A stretch of 64,000 nt of DNA, taken from Sistotremastrum niveocremeum HHB9708. Lineage: Eukaryota > Basidiomycota > Agaricomycetes > Sistotremastrales > Sistotremastraceae. The stretch is from the NCBI GenBank assembly GCA_001630475.1, contig KV419409.1, forward strand, positions 593,624 through 657,623. Direction: 5' to 3'. The notes under the pieces were generated by a model, which saw nothing but the letters and a program-made list of their open reading frames with translations, did no database searches and had not been told where the DNA came from. Below, piece by piece: positions 35,903 through 47,729 of this stretch (its first letter is position 1; the number at the start of each line of letters is the position of its first letter). A program made the position numbers and the translations under genes.

Positions 35903-37410
35903 TCAGTAATAAAGAATATGCATCGTGTCCCTTTCCATCAAAAGCAATCTTCCACCCAATCGATCAAATCCAAGTTCGAAAGAACTTCTAGGAAGTGAAT
36001 CCGGGAGCGACAATTCGGTCCAGGCAATGGGATCAGCTGGCCTATCATGAAGCTTTAGAAATGAGACTCCGTAGGGGGAAGGGTCAGTCCTATGTATGCA
36101 GAGCGGAGGAGAATTCGATAGATAAGCGTCGTGGAAATCGAACGTATAGAAATCTTTCGAAGAGTAGCTGAGGGATTTGGGCGGAGACATGAGGCCCCAA
36201 TCTGACACTGACAGGGTCTGAAGCTCGACTCTGGGTTCTGGCGCTGAATCATGCGATGAACTCTGCGGGAGCTCTCGACGGAAAGTCGGAATGGGGCTGG
36301 ACAGGATATCAAAAAGCCAGCATGACGACGAGCGTCGCAGACCGAGGGCAGTTCTGATGGAATTCCCTAAGATGTCCGCGCGATAGGCTAGCTTAAATTT
36401 CGTGAACTGATCGGGCCACGGATGAGATGTGGACATAAGGAGTTCAGAAATGCGACAGGTATATATCTCCAGCATAGTCTCTCCATCGATAAACAGAATT
36501 AGCTGGTCTTCTTCGCGATGCAGCCATGTTCTGCCTATCTCATCGTCCTGGAGTCAATAGTTAGACCGAGGTGCACGTACTAAACGGAGGCAGATGCTCA
36601 CCAAGTTCTCAGGAAAGGGCACAGATGTCCCGGTGTTTTCTTCCCAGTTACAGATGAGAAATCGTTCTGAGCCTTCAATGACAATCAACGGCCCATGGAG
36701 AAACAATCTTTCGTAACTAGCTTCATGAGGCAGACCGATCGTGAATAGCTCGTGTGTAGTGAGAGCAAGGGGCTCATCAGATTCGGATAGCCGGAAAGAA
36801 AATCTGTACACGTCGACGCGTCGGTCTTCGTAATGCGAGACGACTGCGCTTGGCATGATAGCCAGAATAACTTGTGAACGATCAGGTGACTGTTGGCAAT
36901 CTACCAACCGAATGTCCTCGTCTGGTAAGGTATAGTTGAATAGCCCCTGCTTAGTTCGCAAGTCGAAGAGACTGATTTCGCCGCCGACGTGGACGATAAC
37001 GAGAATGTTGTCAAATAGGAAGATTGGGTGCAAATAGGCGACAGGGAACTCGTGGAATAGCTTCAGCTTTAGATGTTTTTTGCAGGGAACTGTTGAGTCC
37101 CTCAATCGTCTCAAAAGTGAGATCGTCTGAGCGGCGCAGAAATGGAGGGAGTTCGAGTCGATATTTGTCAAGGATGAGCCGAAGGGAAGGGAAATGATAT
37201 GTGAGTCAGGGGCGCCAGCAAGGATGCTTCGGCGTTCTCGGATGAGGGCCCTCAGCTCGGTGCATGTCTATCCACTGATCAATAAGTCTCATAGGAAAAG
37301 ATGTGACAAAAAGAGGTACAGACTTGGGAAACCGAGATCAAATCGTAGACGATTAAATGCTGCAGGATCTCCAGAATAATTTCAGACGGCAGTAGGTCCA
37401 GAGCAGTCAT
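35903..37410 (-). CDS. F-box family protein, paralog 7
   Basis: Exons 37410-37324, 37267-36602 and 36547-35903, all phase 0, give 465 residues. Exon 1 is MTALDLLPSEIILEIL … YDLISVSQ. Exon 2 starts TCTELRALIRERRSIL and has SERFLICNWEENTGTSVPF. Exon 3 begins DDEIGRTWLHREEDQLIL, includes TALGLRRSSSCWLFDIL, and ends GGRLLLMERDTMHILYY. Structure, lengths and intron phases match paralog 6 just downstream, so the two probably arose by tandem duplication. Same inferred role in the SCF ubiquitin pathway. Confidence 0.85.
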
Positions 37411-39332
37411 CAGAACTCGCAAGAGAAGGTGCTTTATGCCCCGGACTGGCGATTATGCGTACAATGAAATGATTACTCTCGTAATAATGTAAAGCCTTGC
37501 GAGCAACTTTAACTGACTGGCCACGACAGCTTGAGCGTTATGGCCAGCGACCGTCAGGGAATGATCGGAGTTGGAAATCTCAGGCTTGATTATTTCGCTG
37601 CGACTCGCGGCCGTCGGTGGCTTATTCTGTCGCGACTCTCAGCGCTGTCTACAATCATCCAACATGGAGAAGTCAAGCTGTAAAAATCAATGAAGACTCT
37701 CATCGATGCAAGCCACAAGAAAGACCAGAAGCACTGGATGGCTGACTTTCGGGTCTGAATCACAGCCATCATGATACAGAATACTAGGAGTACCCGCCAT
37801 CTTGAGCATAGCGTCACGATCAGAGGGAGATGATGATGGTTCTTCTTTCGAGGTGCGGCAGGCTTGTCTCTTGATCACATATTTTCACTGAATCGGAGGT
37901 CTCAGGCTTACTTGTCATCGGCAGCTGTTCGAGGACTACTAGTACGACCAAAGCTCAGATGTGTCTCGTGCGAGTTCTCTTTTGCTTGCGCCACCAATTT
38001 ATACACGCTGCTTCCATAATATGCCGGTCAACGGCCTTCATTTGATCCTACAACTTTGAACTGCACGTCCCGGAGATCCCTTTCCGTGCCTTGTAGCGCC
38101 ATCTGACGCACTTTTTGCTTGCTTACTGAGTATCGTGTCCTTATTATGCCTCCCGTGGATCCCAATTGTCGCTCTTCTTTGGACCAGACAAAATCGCTTT
38201 GCTCTCAGCAACACCGCTATCCCCAGCTAAATAGCATCCGTAACTAGGCATCTATACACGGCAACTACGTTTTGCTATGCCGGAGTCGACGTCACAACAG
38301 CGGGACTTTCTCATCATCAACGAAAGAGTCTGCCCGTCTGACCATGTGTCCGAGCTTGTGTGTCTCGTGGTGCATGCTCTCTTGTGCTACTGCGGCAACC
38401 CTCTGCTACTGATACTTCTCTTTTTCTGTTATCGTCGTTCATTTCCCTGCTGCTGTCCTGACACGATGAGCCTTTCGAGGTCTACCAATTGTTTTATACA
38501 CCTTTCAAGGCCTTGGCCTTGTGCCGAAGTATCACGAGATTGACTGGGCGACTTCATACATACAGAACAAGGTGTGCCTGTTTCAACTCAATGGCCTGTT
38601 GTCTCATCTTTTCGGGTGTACACACGGGTGTTCGATGACTTTCCTTCTCGAAGCTTTGTCTGACAATAATCGGCTCCATGATTACCTTGTAAGACAAAAA
38701 AATCGGCTGTCTGACGGAAGGTCGATCAAAGGCGCTATGAAGACTTAATTCAGACTTGCCTAACAACTAAAGCTTTGTCTCAATCCTTTTTGTATTCTAA
38801 TTCATGTCCACTTTGACCTGGCGACGAGGAAGCTTCGCTCGGCTACCTGAGCGCTCCCCCCGTTAACTCCGCGCGGAGTTTCACCGGGGCGCATCACCTC
38901 TCCTTGAGTCCTTGTCCTCCAAATTTGTGTCTTGAAATATGTCCTCCTAGATCCAAACGCGCTCTTCGTCGATGTCTTGAATCTGGCTTGAATGAAAATC
39001 TGGTCCCTTGTTAAGATCTTGAATCTGAGCCAGCGGATCTATATTCCGGAGCGTCCAATTGTCAGCACGTGGCCGCTCCTAATCCGGTGTCACAATTAAT
39101 TTCCTTTTGTTTTGGCCTCTATTATGTTTACGGATTGGTCTGAGCCCCCTTCAGGGCATAGCAGAGTCGCCGTACAAATGAACGCTACGCCTGTCTGTCT
39201 CACCCAATTATCGTTTTCCCCGCGTCGTCTCGCTTTGTCGCTGCAACTGGTTTGCCAGCTTGTATCTCTCGATTTTTAACTGAAGATTCCAACTGTCCTA
39301 TATTCGACAATTCGTCGCTGTGCATTATCGCC
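37411..39332. other. Intergenic, 1.9 kb without a supported gene
   Basis: Several short frames on both strands, none with a domain. The right half is the likely promoter of the 39333 gene. It contains the 16-bp palindrome listed separately. Confidence 0.45.
38865..38880. promoter_or_regulatory. Perfect 16-bp palindrome
   Basis: AACTCCGCGCGGAGTT is a perfect palindrome, framed by CCCCG on the left and CGGGG on the right, about 450 nt upstream of the 39333 gene. It resembles a dimeric transcription-factor site (CTCCGCGCGGAG, CGG-type half sites used by Zn2Cys6 factors). Function not shown. Confidence 0.35.
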
Positions 39333-40471
39333 ATGTCCAGATCTTCTCCGGTCATCGAGCATGTCGCGTGGATGGACGAATCGTTGTCGTACCTCAACTC
39401 CGATCCTCAGTTTATTTTGTCTGGCAGTCTCTTGGGCCCAGAAGCTAAGGATCGAGCATGGGGGAAGCAGGTAAAGGCGTTCTCTGCGACTCTGATCGGG
39501 TTGACGAATTTGTTTTTAGCGTGTAGCCCGTGACGCGACACTCACAAGGGAGCTGCGCTCACCTTCTCCTGATTTCTCCGACGAGACAAGTACCATATAC
39601 TCCCGCCCCGACTCACCCCCTTCCTTCCTACTATTCGACTTTGACGATGATGAGATCGCCGTAGTTCCCGACTGGTCTTCGCCCGATGGAACACTTTCCT
39701 ATCAGTCGTCAATAATGGAACCCTCTTCTCAACGCCTCACTCCCACCCCTTGGACTTACGATCCATCTCCCGATAGCCCTGTCTCCGACTATGAAGACGA
39801 ATCGGAGCTCGGGACTTCCACTTCGACCTCATTCTCCGTCACGGATTTTGACGAGAATCTAGAAACCAACACGATTGTCATCGACGATCTCGCCCATCAG
39901 CTCTTCCAGAAATGTCGTATCTTTTCTCCCAGCGATAAACACCTCGACAATATCGTCTGCGAGTCTTTAGCTCCTCTAGATGAGCAACTCCGATATTCTC
40001 CCAACGACTCGTACGCCGACGTCTGTTGGCAATCCACTTCTCCCAACCCTCCGCCTCCGCCTCCTCGTTCCTCTCGTAACAGAGGCCTATTTGTCGAAGA
40101 AGACTCGGATCAGAGCTTCAGCACCGCTCGGTCGAGCCGCATCCGTTTTCATCTTTTAGACACTCTTCCCGAAGATTCCGAATACGTATGTCATCAATAT
40201 CTTGCATTATATCTCGTAACTGACATACATTCGGTCGTAGGACTCTCCTTCATCCACCTCGACGAGCAGTCAGAAGCCTAACCGAGCGATTTTCCCTATC
40301 CGTCTCGGCAGCCTCTCGGACCAGGTCCACAGCGCTTCCGGTCACCCTGTTGGTGCTTCGCCACAGTGTGTAGGTCCGAGCTCCAAGACCAAAGGGGAGA
40401 AATGGAAAGACGTCCGACGGATGGCAACTGGTGTTTTCGGATCGTCATCAAAGCGTCGGCAGAGGGCTTAG
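39333..40471 (+). CDS. Acidic Ser/Pro-rich protein of unknown function
   Basis: Three exons (39333-39470, 39520-40185, 40241-40471), all phase 0, give 344 residues. No known domain is seen. The N-terminus (VAWMDESLSYLNSD) is followed by an acidic stretch (LLFDFDDDEIAVVPDWSS), then DSPVSDYEDESELGTSTS and a folded-looking region FDENLETNTIVIDDLAHQLF. A poly-Pro run precedes SSRNRG. The C-terminal 40 residues turn basic (SKTKGEKWKDVRRMATG … SSKRRQRA). There is no signal peptide or membrane helix. Such mixed-charge, disordered proteins are common in fungal signalling and transcription, but nothing specific can be said. An upstream in-frame ATG at 39252 would add 27 residues; the ATG at 39333 fits the leader context better. 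Confidence 0.68.
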
Positions 40472-41005
40472 GTTACATTGGTCGACATATATCTGCTGTT
40501 CTACAACACACGCTTTCTTGTTCCTGTTTATCCACCTTATTTTCGCAAGCCAAATTTCTCATAACTACGTTCATTATAATTCGTTCTTTTTCGTTGTGAC
40601 TTTCTTGGTTTGATTATTGAACTTGAACTGTAGTTCGTTCGGAGAGTAAGATATCGTGTAAACTGATGGAGTAGTCTCATCTCAACGAGCTAATGAGTGG
40701 ATCATGTCGAGGTATTGGGAGAGGTTTCTCATGTGATCCTGACTATCCCAACATGCGACGACGATGCCCAACCCGTCGAATCTCACGATACATACCTCAC
40801 AAAGCGAAAACCTACATTCTTTGTACGAACGATGTGGCTGTTAGAGATCAGATGATCATGATCTATGCGAAAATCTCTCGAACTAAGGTCACCATCATGA
40901 CTGAATGCTTTCAAGTGAGAATTTCTTCAGGACTGCCAAATTTATTATGTCTCCAGAACCCCTGGTCGCGAAGACATACATGTAGACGGGATCCTACATA
41001 GAGAA
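40472..41005. other. Spacer between convergent genes
   Basis: 3' flanks of the plus-strand gene ending at 40471 and the minus-strand F-box gene. No other signal seen. Confidence 0.45.
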
Positions 41006-42528
41006 CTAGTATTCAATTAGATGCAGATGATCGTCCTCGTATAGCAGGAGTCGTCCGCGAAGATGATCAAAACCGAGAAACGAATCCCTTTTAAAGGAAA
41101 CGGGGACTCCGATCAAACTTTGCATCTTTCTCAGGAAGTTGCAATCGTACCCATGCAGTCATGAGGTTGTGGCTATCACCAAGTTTCAGAATATATATAC
41201 AGTTCTCCCAGGTATCGATGATTACCGGTAAACGGTTGTCGATTTGTTGAGACATAGATCCCCCTGTAACCTGAAGTGGTCTGATGGTGTCGGAAATTTC
41301 GACATTTTTACCTCTGCCTTCTTCCAGGTTGAAGCGCAGGTGACTGATTGTCATCGCCTCGCGCGTACCATTGCGTTGAGGAATCAGGCTTTCAACATGA
41401 TTTGACTGCGGAGTTCGGCGCACCCACACGGTGGGATGCAAGACCATTCGAAAGGGTTGCCTGAATTCCTTGAGATGGACCTCAAGGTCATTCCACTGGA
41501 AGTCTCTGAGATTTTCAGAAGAAGTGTTCCAAGCGGTTCCTTCATCCTTTAAAGCAGGTAACGCGATAGGTAGCTTGATCGAAGCAAGGACGAATTCGCA
41601 GGCGCGGCGGCAAATTGTGGAAATTGACTTGAAACCGGGATGAAAGCACGCATCAAGACGCTCCTAAAACCGCGATGAATGATAGAGCAGTCATACATTA
41701 TATCGAGACTTACGAAGTCGGCGGACGCCCTTGAGGTGAGCCACAGGGCAGACTTCTCGACCCAGTTGCAGTAGAGGATGCCATGTCTTCCTGTTAGAAG
41801 AATTCTGTCACCATCGACTTTCATACTCATGACTCTAACGCATGCAAGAGGGTCGAATCGCGTTATAAACCGAGTTTTCACTTCGCCGAAGTTCGCATCA
41901 CAGATCGAGTATTCCTCCACCTGTATAACATAACCCATCTCGTCCGAGTGGTGGCAGAGGGCAGCGATAACTTTCCTTGCTGAGAGGACGACCTGGTACG
42001 AGGACTTGTGGATGCTCCCATACTGGTGTCGAGAGGATAGCCCATTGCTTAGCTTCAAGAGGACTATGATGTCTTTAGGACCCGAGAAATGAAGTACGAC
42101 ATAGTCATCAAGAAGTAATTTTCCGGGGCCAGGGGACATTTGGGAAAGAGGTGGGAGCGGAAACATAGAATGCTTTTTGACGTTCACCCTATCCTCCGAG
42201 GAAACGGGACTTAGTCTTCGAGACAATGCGACAGCTTGAGCCGCAGCACGAAACGACTCTCCAGGACCAACATCATCATCCGTGATCTCCCCGAAAGGCA
42301 ATGGTATGATTTCTGGATTGGTAGAGGAGAGGAAAGCCGATTTATGGGTCCTGATCAGTTCGCGCATCTTCGAACACGTCTGTCGTGGGCGCAAGGCGCA
42401 ATGAGAACTCGAGGCCTGTGATCAACGAAGCTGCAACGTACCTGAGCGAGATGGACGATTTCCTGAACGCTCAATGAACTCATGAAGAGAAGACATAGCT
42501 CGGGTTGCAAATCATTAAATTGCACCAT
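41006..42528 (-). CDS. F-box family protein, paralog 8, with a frame break near the 3' end
   Basis: Exons 42528-42442, 42379-41714 and 41663 onward. Exon 1 reads MVQFNDLQPELCLLFMSSL … EIVHLAQ; exon 2 starts TCSKMRELIRTHKS and has RHGILYCNWVEKSALWLTS; exon 3 starts ERLDACFHPGFKSI. Read straight on, exon 3 stops at 41091 after DRSPRFL, without the family tail. In the next frame, open from about 41120 to a stop at 41006-41008, the tail is present and perfect in type: FLGFDHLRGRLLLYEDDHLHL … EY. Exon 3 to that stop is 658 nt, one base off a multiple of three. No GT-AG intron repairs it. So a net +1 (or -2) change lies between about 41090 and 41150, real or a sequencing error. The protein would lose about 28 C-terminal residues. 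Confidence 0.7.
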
Positions 42529-42588
42529 CTTTGATCAGGTTCGTGCAATGGTTCAATGTGCGTTTGGCTGTAGTGTGCACTCAAGGCT

Positions 42589-42616
42589 GCAAGGTTCGAT
42601 TCAAGAGCAACCTTGC
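42589..42616. repeat. Short perfect inverted repeat
   Basis: GCAAGGTT (42589-42596) and AACCTTGC (42609-42616) form an 8-bp stem with a 12-nt loop, 60 bp upstream of the start of F-box paralog 8. The loop sequence looks T-loop-like, but no tRNA can be folded around it. It may be an operator-like site or chance. Confidence 0.3.
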
Positions 42617-43107
42617 TTACCTAAGCGCGCTAGCGCCGAACGACTGAATCAAGGGCCATTTCATCAGATTCGAATTTGGCACGGTGTCCAGTCATTTATA
42701 TGTAAGCTGAAACCCGTTTATTTTCCTCCATAAGTAAAGACAGTTTCACGTGGATGTACCAGTGAAGTATTTCTAAAGAATGACGGTGGTGTGGCACCGG
42801 CCTTGGAGCGACGAAGGTCGAAGGAGGTCAAAAGAAAGGAAAGGTGGGAGAAAGACAGTGAGGGTCGCTGAAGCGAGAAGGTGGTGGTACAAGCAATGGA
42901 GAAGTGCATAGGGCGCCGAAAGGCAGTCGAGTAGAAACTCGAACAAAAGAGCGAATGAAAAGAATGAAGACGCCGAACAAAAGAATGAGTGGAAAGAACG
43001 AAGACATCCAAGAAATTTTTCCAACATAGTGAGCGAAGAACAGATATAGAGGGAACGATCGAATCGGGTTCGAGCTGATCTCCGAGGGAGAGAAAGAGGG
43101 GAAGCTC
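42617..43107. other. Spacer, chitinase 3' flank
   Basis: Purine-rich on the plus strand (GAAAGAAAGG type at 42830-43100), so the chitinase transcript has a pyrimidine-rich 3' region. No gene seen. Confidence 0.45.
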
Positions 43108-44758
43108 TTAACAAGAGCCGTCGTCGGTCCAATCTCCTGCAGCACCTGCGCGAATGATCAGTCATCATTTTTGTCGAAATTGGAATTTAACTCACCGCCG
43201 GGGGCGTCGCTCTCGCTCCACCATTTAGCAGTCCAGAGATGGCCACTACAATGTATGTCAGTATGCATGAACGTCATTAGTAAGAAATTTCTCACTTGTA
43301 AGTAACTTCCGACCCGCCGGTGTACGCGACACCGGATTGCCAGGCGGCAATACCGGAGCACTTGCCTCCAGCAGGAGAGGTAGGAGTAGAGGATTTCGTA
43401 GAGGAAGTGGTGGTAGTGGATTTGGTGGTCGTCGTGCTCGAAGTCGTAGTAGTAGGAGGGGGAGCAGAACCACCACCGTAAGGGAAGCTCTGAGCACGAA
43501 CAGATTGCATCATAGCAGAGGTAATGTGAGGATATTGCCAGAACATGGCACCGGCGTTCCATCCTTTCGCTTTAGCCTGACCGAGACATCCGGCGAGAGT
43601 GCCGAGGTCCATGTAACCGGTGGTGGCATCTGCGGTGGTTGCGGGTTTTCCGATGACGAGCTTGCTAAGGGGGACGCCGAAGGCGTTGATTTCGAAGATG
43701 GAGGAGCCGGGGAAGTCGGAGTTGGAGGTGGTAAGGAGCGTGGTGCAAGTCGTATAGTCGGAGCCTTGGTTATAGAACTGATAGACGCAGTCGAGTCAGC
43801 ATGAGCGCCGCCAGAACCCTTCGCAAAACTCACCTGAAGGTTGTACCAGTCGATGGAAGATCCGGCGCCAGTGTCGACAGCGCGGTAGGCACCGTGGGGG
43901 TAGAGGCTAGTGCTGGAGGTGAACCTATTCGGCGAAGAAAGATGACGTCATCAGTGAAAATTTCTTCGCTGAGAAATACGCTACGCACCAGGGAGCGACG
44001 GGTGCGTGAGTAAGGATGTATTCTGAGAAGGATATCAGACCGGGAACTTGGTGAGATAAGGTTGAGTGACATACGTCCGGCGGGAAGTTGGGCCCTCAAA
44101 GCTTTAGTGAATCTATCGGACCGGTGTCAGCAGCCGAAGAATGCCACTCAAGGTGCGAGAAACGAACGTGATGAGCCAGGTCTCAGCGGAACCGGTGCCG
44201 CTGTTGATGGCTGTGAAGTCTTCATAATCAACATCGACACCGTCGAGCTAGGATTGGTCTATCAGTTTCATCGATGTATACGAAGGAGAGAACGTACACC
44301 GTATTGCTTGACCCAGTTGGCCAAAGTGACTGCGAAAGCGTTAGGGTCGACACCGGAAGTAGTGGGCGAATCGGTAGATCCGAAAGCGGAGACCATCAAG
44401 GAGATGCCGTTCGCGTGATAGTCGGCGAGAATAGAAGCGCGTTGGGTAGCGGCCATTTCTTCCCAGTTCTGAGCTTGGTCCTGGGCACCGGAGTGGGTGT
44501 AGAACGAAAGAATGAAGACATTGATGCCCTGAGCGACGCGCGTTAAATCAGGCGATAAACAAGAATACTCGTTATAGGACTTACGGCCAAGGTAGAACTG
44601 GCTGGGGGAGTGAGCCAGTCGTCAGAATAGACGACCCAACGGGGGGCGGGTGCTATGAAGGTAGAAGCACGCTTTTCGATGGGGAAAGCCTTGACGAAGG
44701 AAAGAGAGGCGAAGATTGCCGTGAGGGCGACGCAGATGGCGCGAATGTTGAACAACAT
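43108..44758 (-). CDS. GH18 endochitinase with C-terminal chitin-binding module
   Basis: Nine exons on the minus strand: 44758-44585, 44528-44298, 44247-44168, 44112-44075, 44022-43989, 43924-43834, 43777-43296, 43245-43196, 43145-43108; 405 residues, frame-consistent. Residues 1-24 are a signal peptide; a Kex2 site (PIEKR) follows. The GH18 catalytic signature LDGVDVDYEDF lies at 136-146, with all three Asp and the catalytic Glu (about 144). MVSAFGS (the SxGG-like strand) is upstream; WYNLQFYNQGS and the GWNAGAMFWQYP strand are downstream, all expected in this fold. A Thr/Ser linker leads to a 50-residue CBM5/12-type module (CSGIAAWQSG … GHLWTAKWWSE … CysEnd). The enzyme hydrolyses beta-1,4-GlcNAc chains and should be secreted or wall-associated, acting in wall remodelling or nutrition. 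Exons 3-5 are unusually short (34-80 nt). Confidence 0.93.
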
Positions 44759-44900
44759 TGTGAAAGATTGTGTGGGGTGGATGGTGTCGGTATTGAAAGG
44801 CTGTGGGGAAGGGAGGGGAGGAGGAGGAGAGCGAAGGAGAGAGGCGGCGGAAGCAGAAGAGGTGCCGTGAGGAAAGTCATTGAGAGCTTTGGAAGACGTC

Positions 44901-44907
44901 TTTTATA
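44901..44907 (-). promoter_or_regulatory. TATA box of the chitinase gene
   Basis: TATAAAA on the minus strand, about 145 nt upstream of the chitinase ATG at 44758. Confidence 0.55.
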
Positions 44908-46203
44908 GATAGCCGTTAGCTTCTAGCGGTCCGTCGAGAGTCTTGTGTTCGGACTCTTTCGGACGACGCGGGTGATTGGAACCGCACTGCGAGCAGACAG
45001 AACGAAGTCGCTGTCGTCTCCTCTGAGTGGATTGTTAGCGGTTTTCAGTGCGATAAGCCATTCTGAGCCTCAGACGATGGGGAATATTGAAGACGAAAAC
45101 CAGAATGGGGATCTCAGAAAGCAGTCAGGTGTTTTGCGGAAGAATGAATAGAACGCAGAAGAGACTCAAGCGAGATTGCCACACCGTCAGATGGCGCATT
45201 TCATGAGGAAATGTCATTAGCAGCACTGTAAGAAGGTTCGCAGGGAAGGCGTACGAGAAGCGATGCGCAAGATTGTCGATCGTCAAGTTATTTCTGACCC
45301 GCATGTCATTAGCAAGAGCAAGTTTTATCGGGGGCATTCGGAAGATAGGCCTTGTGCAATCGTCTAGCATAAGCAGCAGTTATAGCATGGACAATATATG
45401 ACCTGTGGCTTCTAATGTTTCAATATTCCCCTCAGAACGACTCAAGAATATTCTGTCGGTCGCCAGATAGGGAGAGCTTTCATCATATTAACACGCGATA
45501 AGCTGAAACCGAGTCGTCGATCAAGCATTCCAGCCACAGTCTTTGAAACAGCTTGCTCGACCGTCAAGAGCGTTGGACGGATACGTCAGTCAAAGAAGCC
45601 CAAGAGATGGTTGCAACGGCTAATGCTCGTTAGAACGCAAGGTCGTCTGAGGTCGCGGGCACATGCTGCAGCGTAGATGATAGTCGTAGCAATAAAAGAT
45701 AAAGAGAATGTTCGGACGGATGGTCGAAGGCGATAGTCTCGTGGCATGGAATCACGTGGGCGCTGTTCGACTTTTCTCCGACACTTAGCAGCCAAAGAGC
45801 ATCCCCAACGCGTCTTGGGCTGCTCACTCTCTGAAAAGCAGCATACTAAGCAATTTTTGGAATCAAGACACCGTCCGAGACGTGACGCCTATCGAATCGA
45901 TTGGGACTCCGGCTGCTGCAGCTGATCATCAACTGCCAGCGTGGCATGGTTCGGCTTACCCGGATAGCATTTTGTGCCCGTTACTGGCCTTCGAGGAAGC
46001 GTTTCAAAGGCTTATGAAGCCGATAAGACATATAGCAAGACGCCGCTATCCATACGGTTGACGGTCGAACGTTATCTTCTTGGCTCCATTCGGTTCTGTC
46101 GGTCTATCCTCTGGGCCGTATTCCAAGACGTCCTTTGGTCAGCGTCGAGGGGGGTAATCCTACCTTTCTTCTTGCTCTCATGTATACTGATGCTCCCCCT
46201 CAG
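44908..46203. other. Intergenic, possible unresolved 5' exon of the next gene
   Basis: No clean gene. An 86-codon plus-strand frame at 45974-46234 and a frame ending in PYSKTSF just before 46138 might contain the first exon(s) of the signal at 46204, but a start and splice chain could not be fixed. Confidence 0.35.
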
Positions 46204-46668
46204 GTCATCTCTACGCGTCCCGCCTTTGCCTTGACTTTCATGTCACTGTCGTAAGTCGTCTGCTCGTCCAAGCGCTGCAGCATGAGGGCTCACCTCGCAA
46301 CAGGACCTCGAATTGTCGTCCCTTCTAAGGACAATCACATGGCTCTATTTCAACGCCGTTCACAGTAACAGTATCGTCGTCAAGGGTCGCCAGTTTCGAC
46401 GCACGATACCTGCAAGTACGTGAGTCCTTTCAAGCTCTACTCGCGAAGAGATAAGAATACAGCAGGTCAACAGAAAGCTAAATAGCTCAGCACCGCATTC
46501 TCAAAGCCTCCGAGTCCGCAATACCCGCTTCGACAACGTGTTCAGCATCTCAGCGATCATCCGAGTCCGAATCTCCCACTCTCCTCCGACGCCTTCGCAG
46601 CCGCAGCCGTAGCCGATCCCACATCCACCTCTCATTCTAAAATCACTATTAAATCGGCCCTCCCTTGA
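46204..46668 (+). CDS. Partial gene model, product unknown (5' end unresolved)
   Basis: Three exons join in frame: 46204-46250 (HLYASRLCLDFHVTV), 46304-46419 (DLELSSLLRTITWLYFNAVH … KGRQFRRTIPAS) and 46491-46668 (TAFSKPPSPQYPLRQRV … ending KSALP and TGA). Each has GTAAGT or GTGAGT donors and CAG acceptors, and composition looks coding. The upstream exon is missing: the frame that fits is interrupted further left, so the start is unknown. No domain is recognised. It may be part of the same gene as the signal at 46801. Confidence 0.4.
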
Positions 46669-46800
46669 CCCCTGTCTCAACTGCCTCCTTCCTCCTTTAC
46701 GGCTTCTCTCTGCGTCGTGACAAATCCAGGCGCTTCAATGGCGTTCTATCCCTGATATTTCTCCTAATCTATCAATCTCCTGATCTCGCCCTGAGTCAAA

Positions 46801-47729
46801 ATGCCTTCAGCGAACGCAGAACACGGAAGTCCAGACCCTCGTTTCTTACCTTTAGTCAGCTCTCTCTTTGCCTTGCCTATAAATCGACTTGACGCTCGGG
46901 CGCCGATCACCCCTTCAGCCACTTTCACAAGATTCGATGTGTGTATGCCGAGCTTGGAATGAATTACATGGACTACTGCGAGCGCTGGAGTCGTGGATGA
47001 AGTCACGGCTGCGCGGCCACGGACGAATATCTGTATGGGCTTCGCTTCGACTCCTCACTCATCAAGCATTCTTTCGGGGCTCATCTGAATGTTTATAAGA
47101 ACTGGCACCACGAGCTTATATCATTCCTTCGGCCACCTTGCCTACTCCTCGCTTGTGTCGATCCCGAAGCTGGCTTTGCTTCCTGATGTACCATCGACCC
47201 TGTTCTCTCAGTCATTTATTCCCCACTTACATCGAGCGCTTCCGCGTGTCCTGCTGATTATACCAATGGCACAACGATTCTTCCTCCATTGCAACTTCCA
47301 CCGTACAAAACAAGAAACAATTCCGCACCGCAAGCGCCACCCAACGCATCGAAACCCCACGGAGACCAAGTCTTATCTCAAATACATATCACCAGCACCG
47401 ACACCTCCAAATCCTCCCAAAAACATCCTCCATCTAATTCGCTCCCGTGCCGGCCAATTCCACCCTCGGAAAAATCCCGATATTTCTCTTCTCAAAGAGC
47501 CAAATTTGTTCCTATCCTCAAATATAACAAGTCAGTCTTCTGGTTCAGGTCTTACCACGGGTCCACGGGTCCAAGTCCGCCCCTTCTACCCCTTCTTTCG
47601 ATCGTGTTGCTGACTGAGCTTCGTTCCACTATACACGTGCTCACATACCTAATAAGGCATATCGCTACCCTATCGGCGTCTTCGGAGTCTCAGCGTCTCA
47701 GATGTCTCACGCGTGTTGAGTTTGCGTAA
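46801..47729 (+). CDS. Possible Pro-rich protein, low-confidence model
   Basis: Exons 46801-46940, 47003-47154 and 47212-47729 would give 269 residues. Exon 1 starts MPSANAEHGSPDPRFLPLV after TCAAA; exon 2 reads HGCAATDEYLYGLRFDSS and LNVYKNWHHELISFLRPP; exon 3 is Pro/Ser-rich (ILPPLQLPPYKTRNNSAPQA). The 57-nt second intron removes an in-frame TGA, which supports it. The last 60 residues look less like coding sequence, so the true end may be earlier. No domain recognised. Confidence 0.35.

Noticed and set aside
45125-45827. Minus-strand frames upstream of the chitinase
   Set aside because: Short, no motif, no splice chain.
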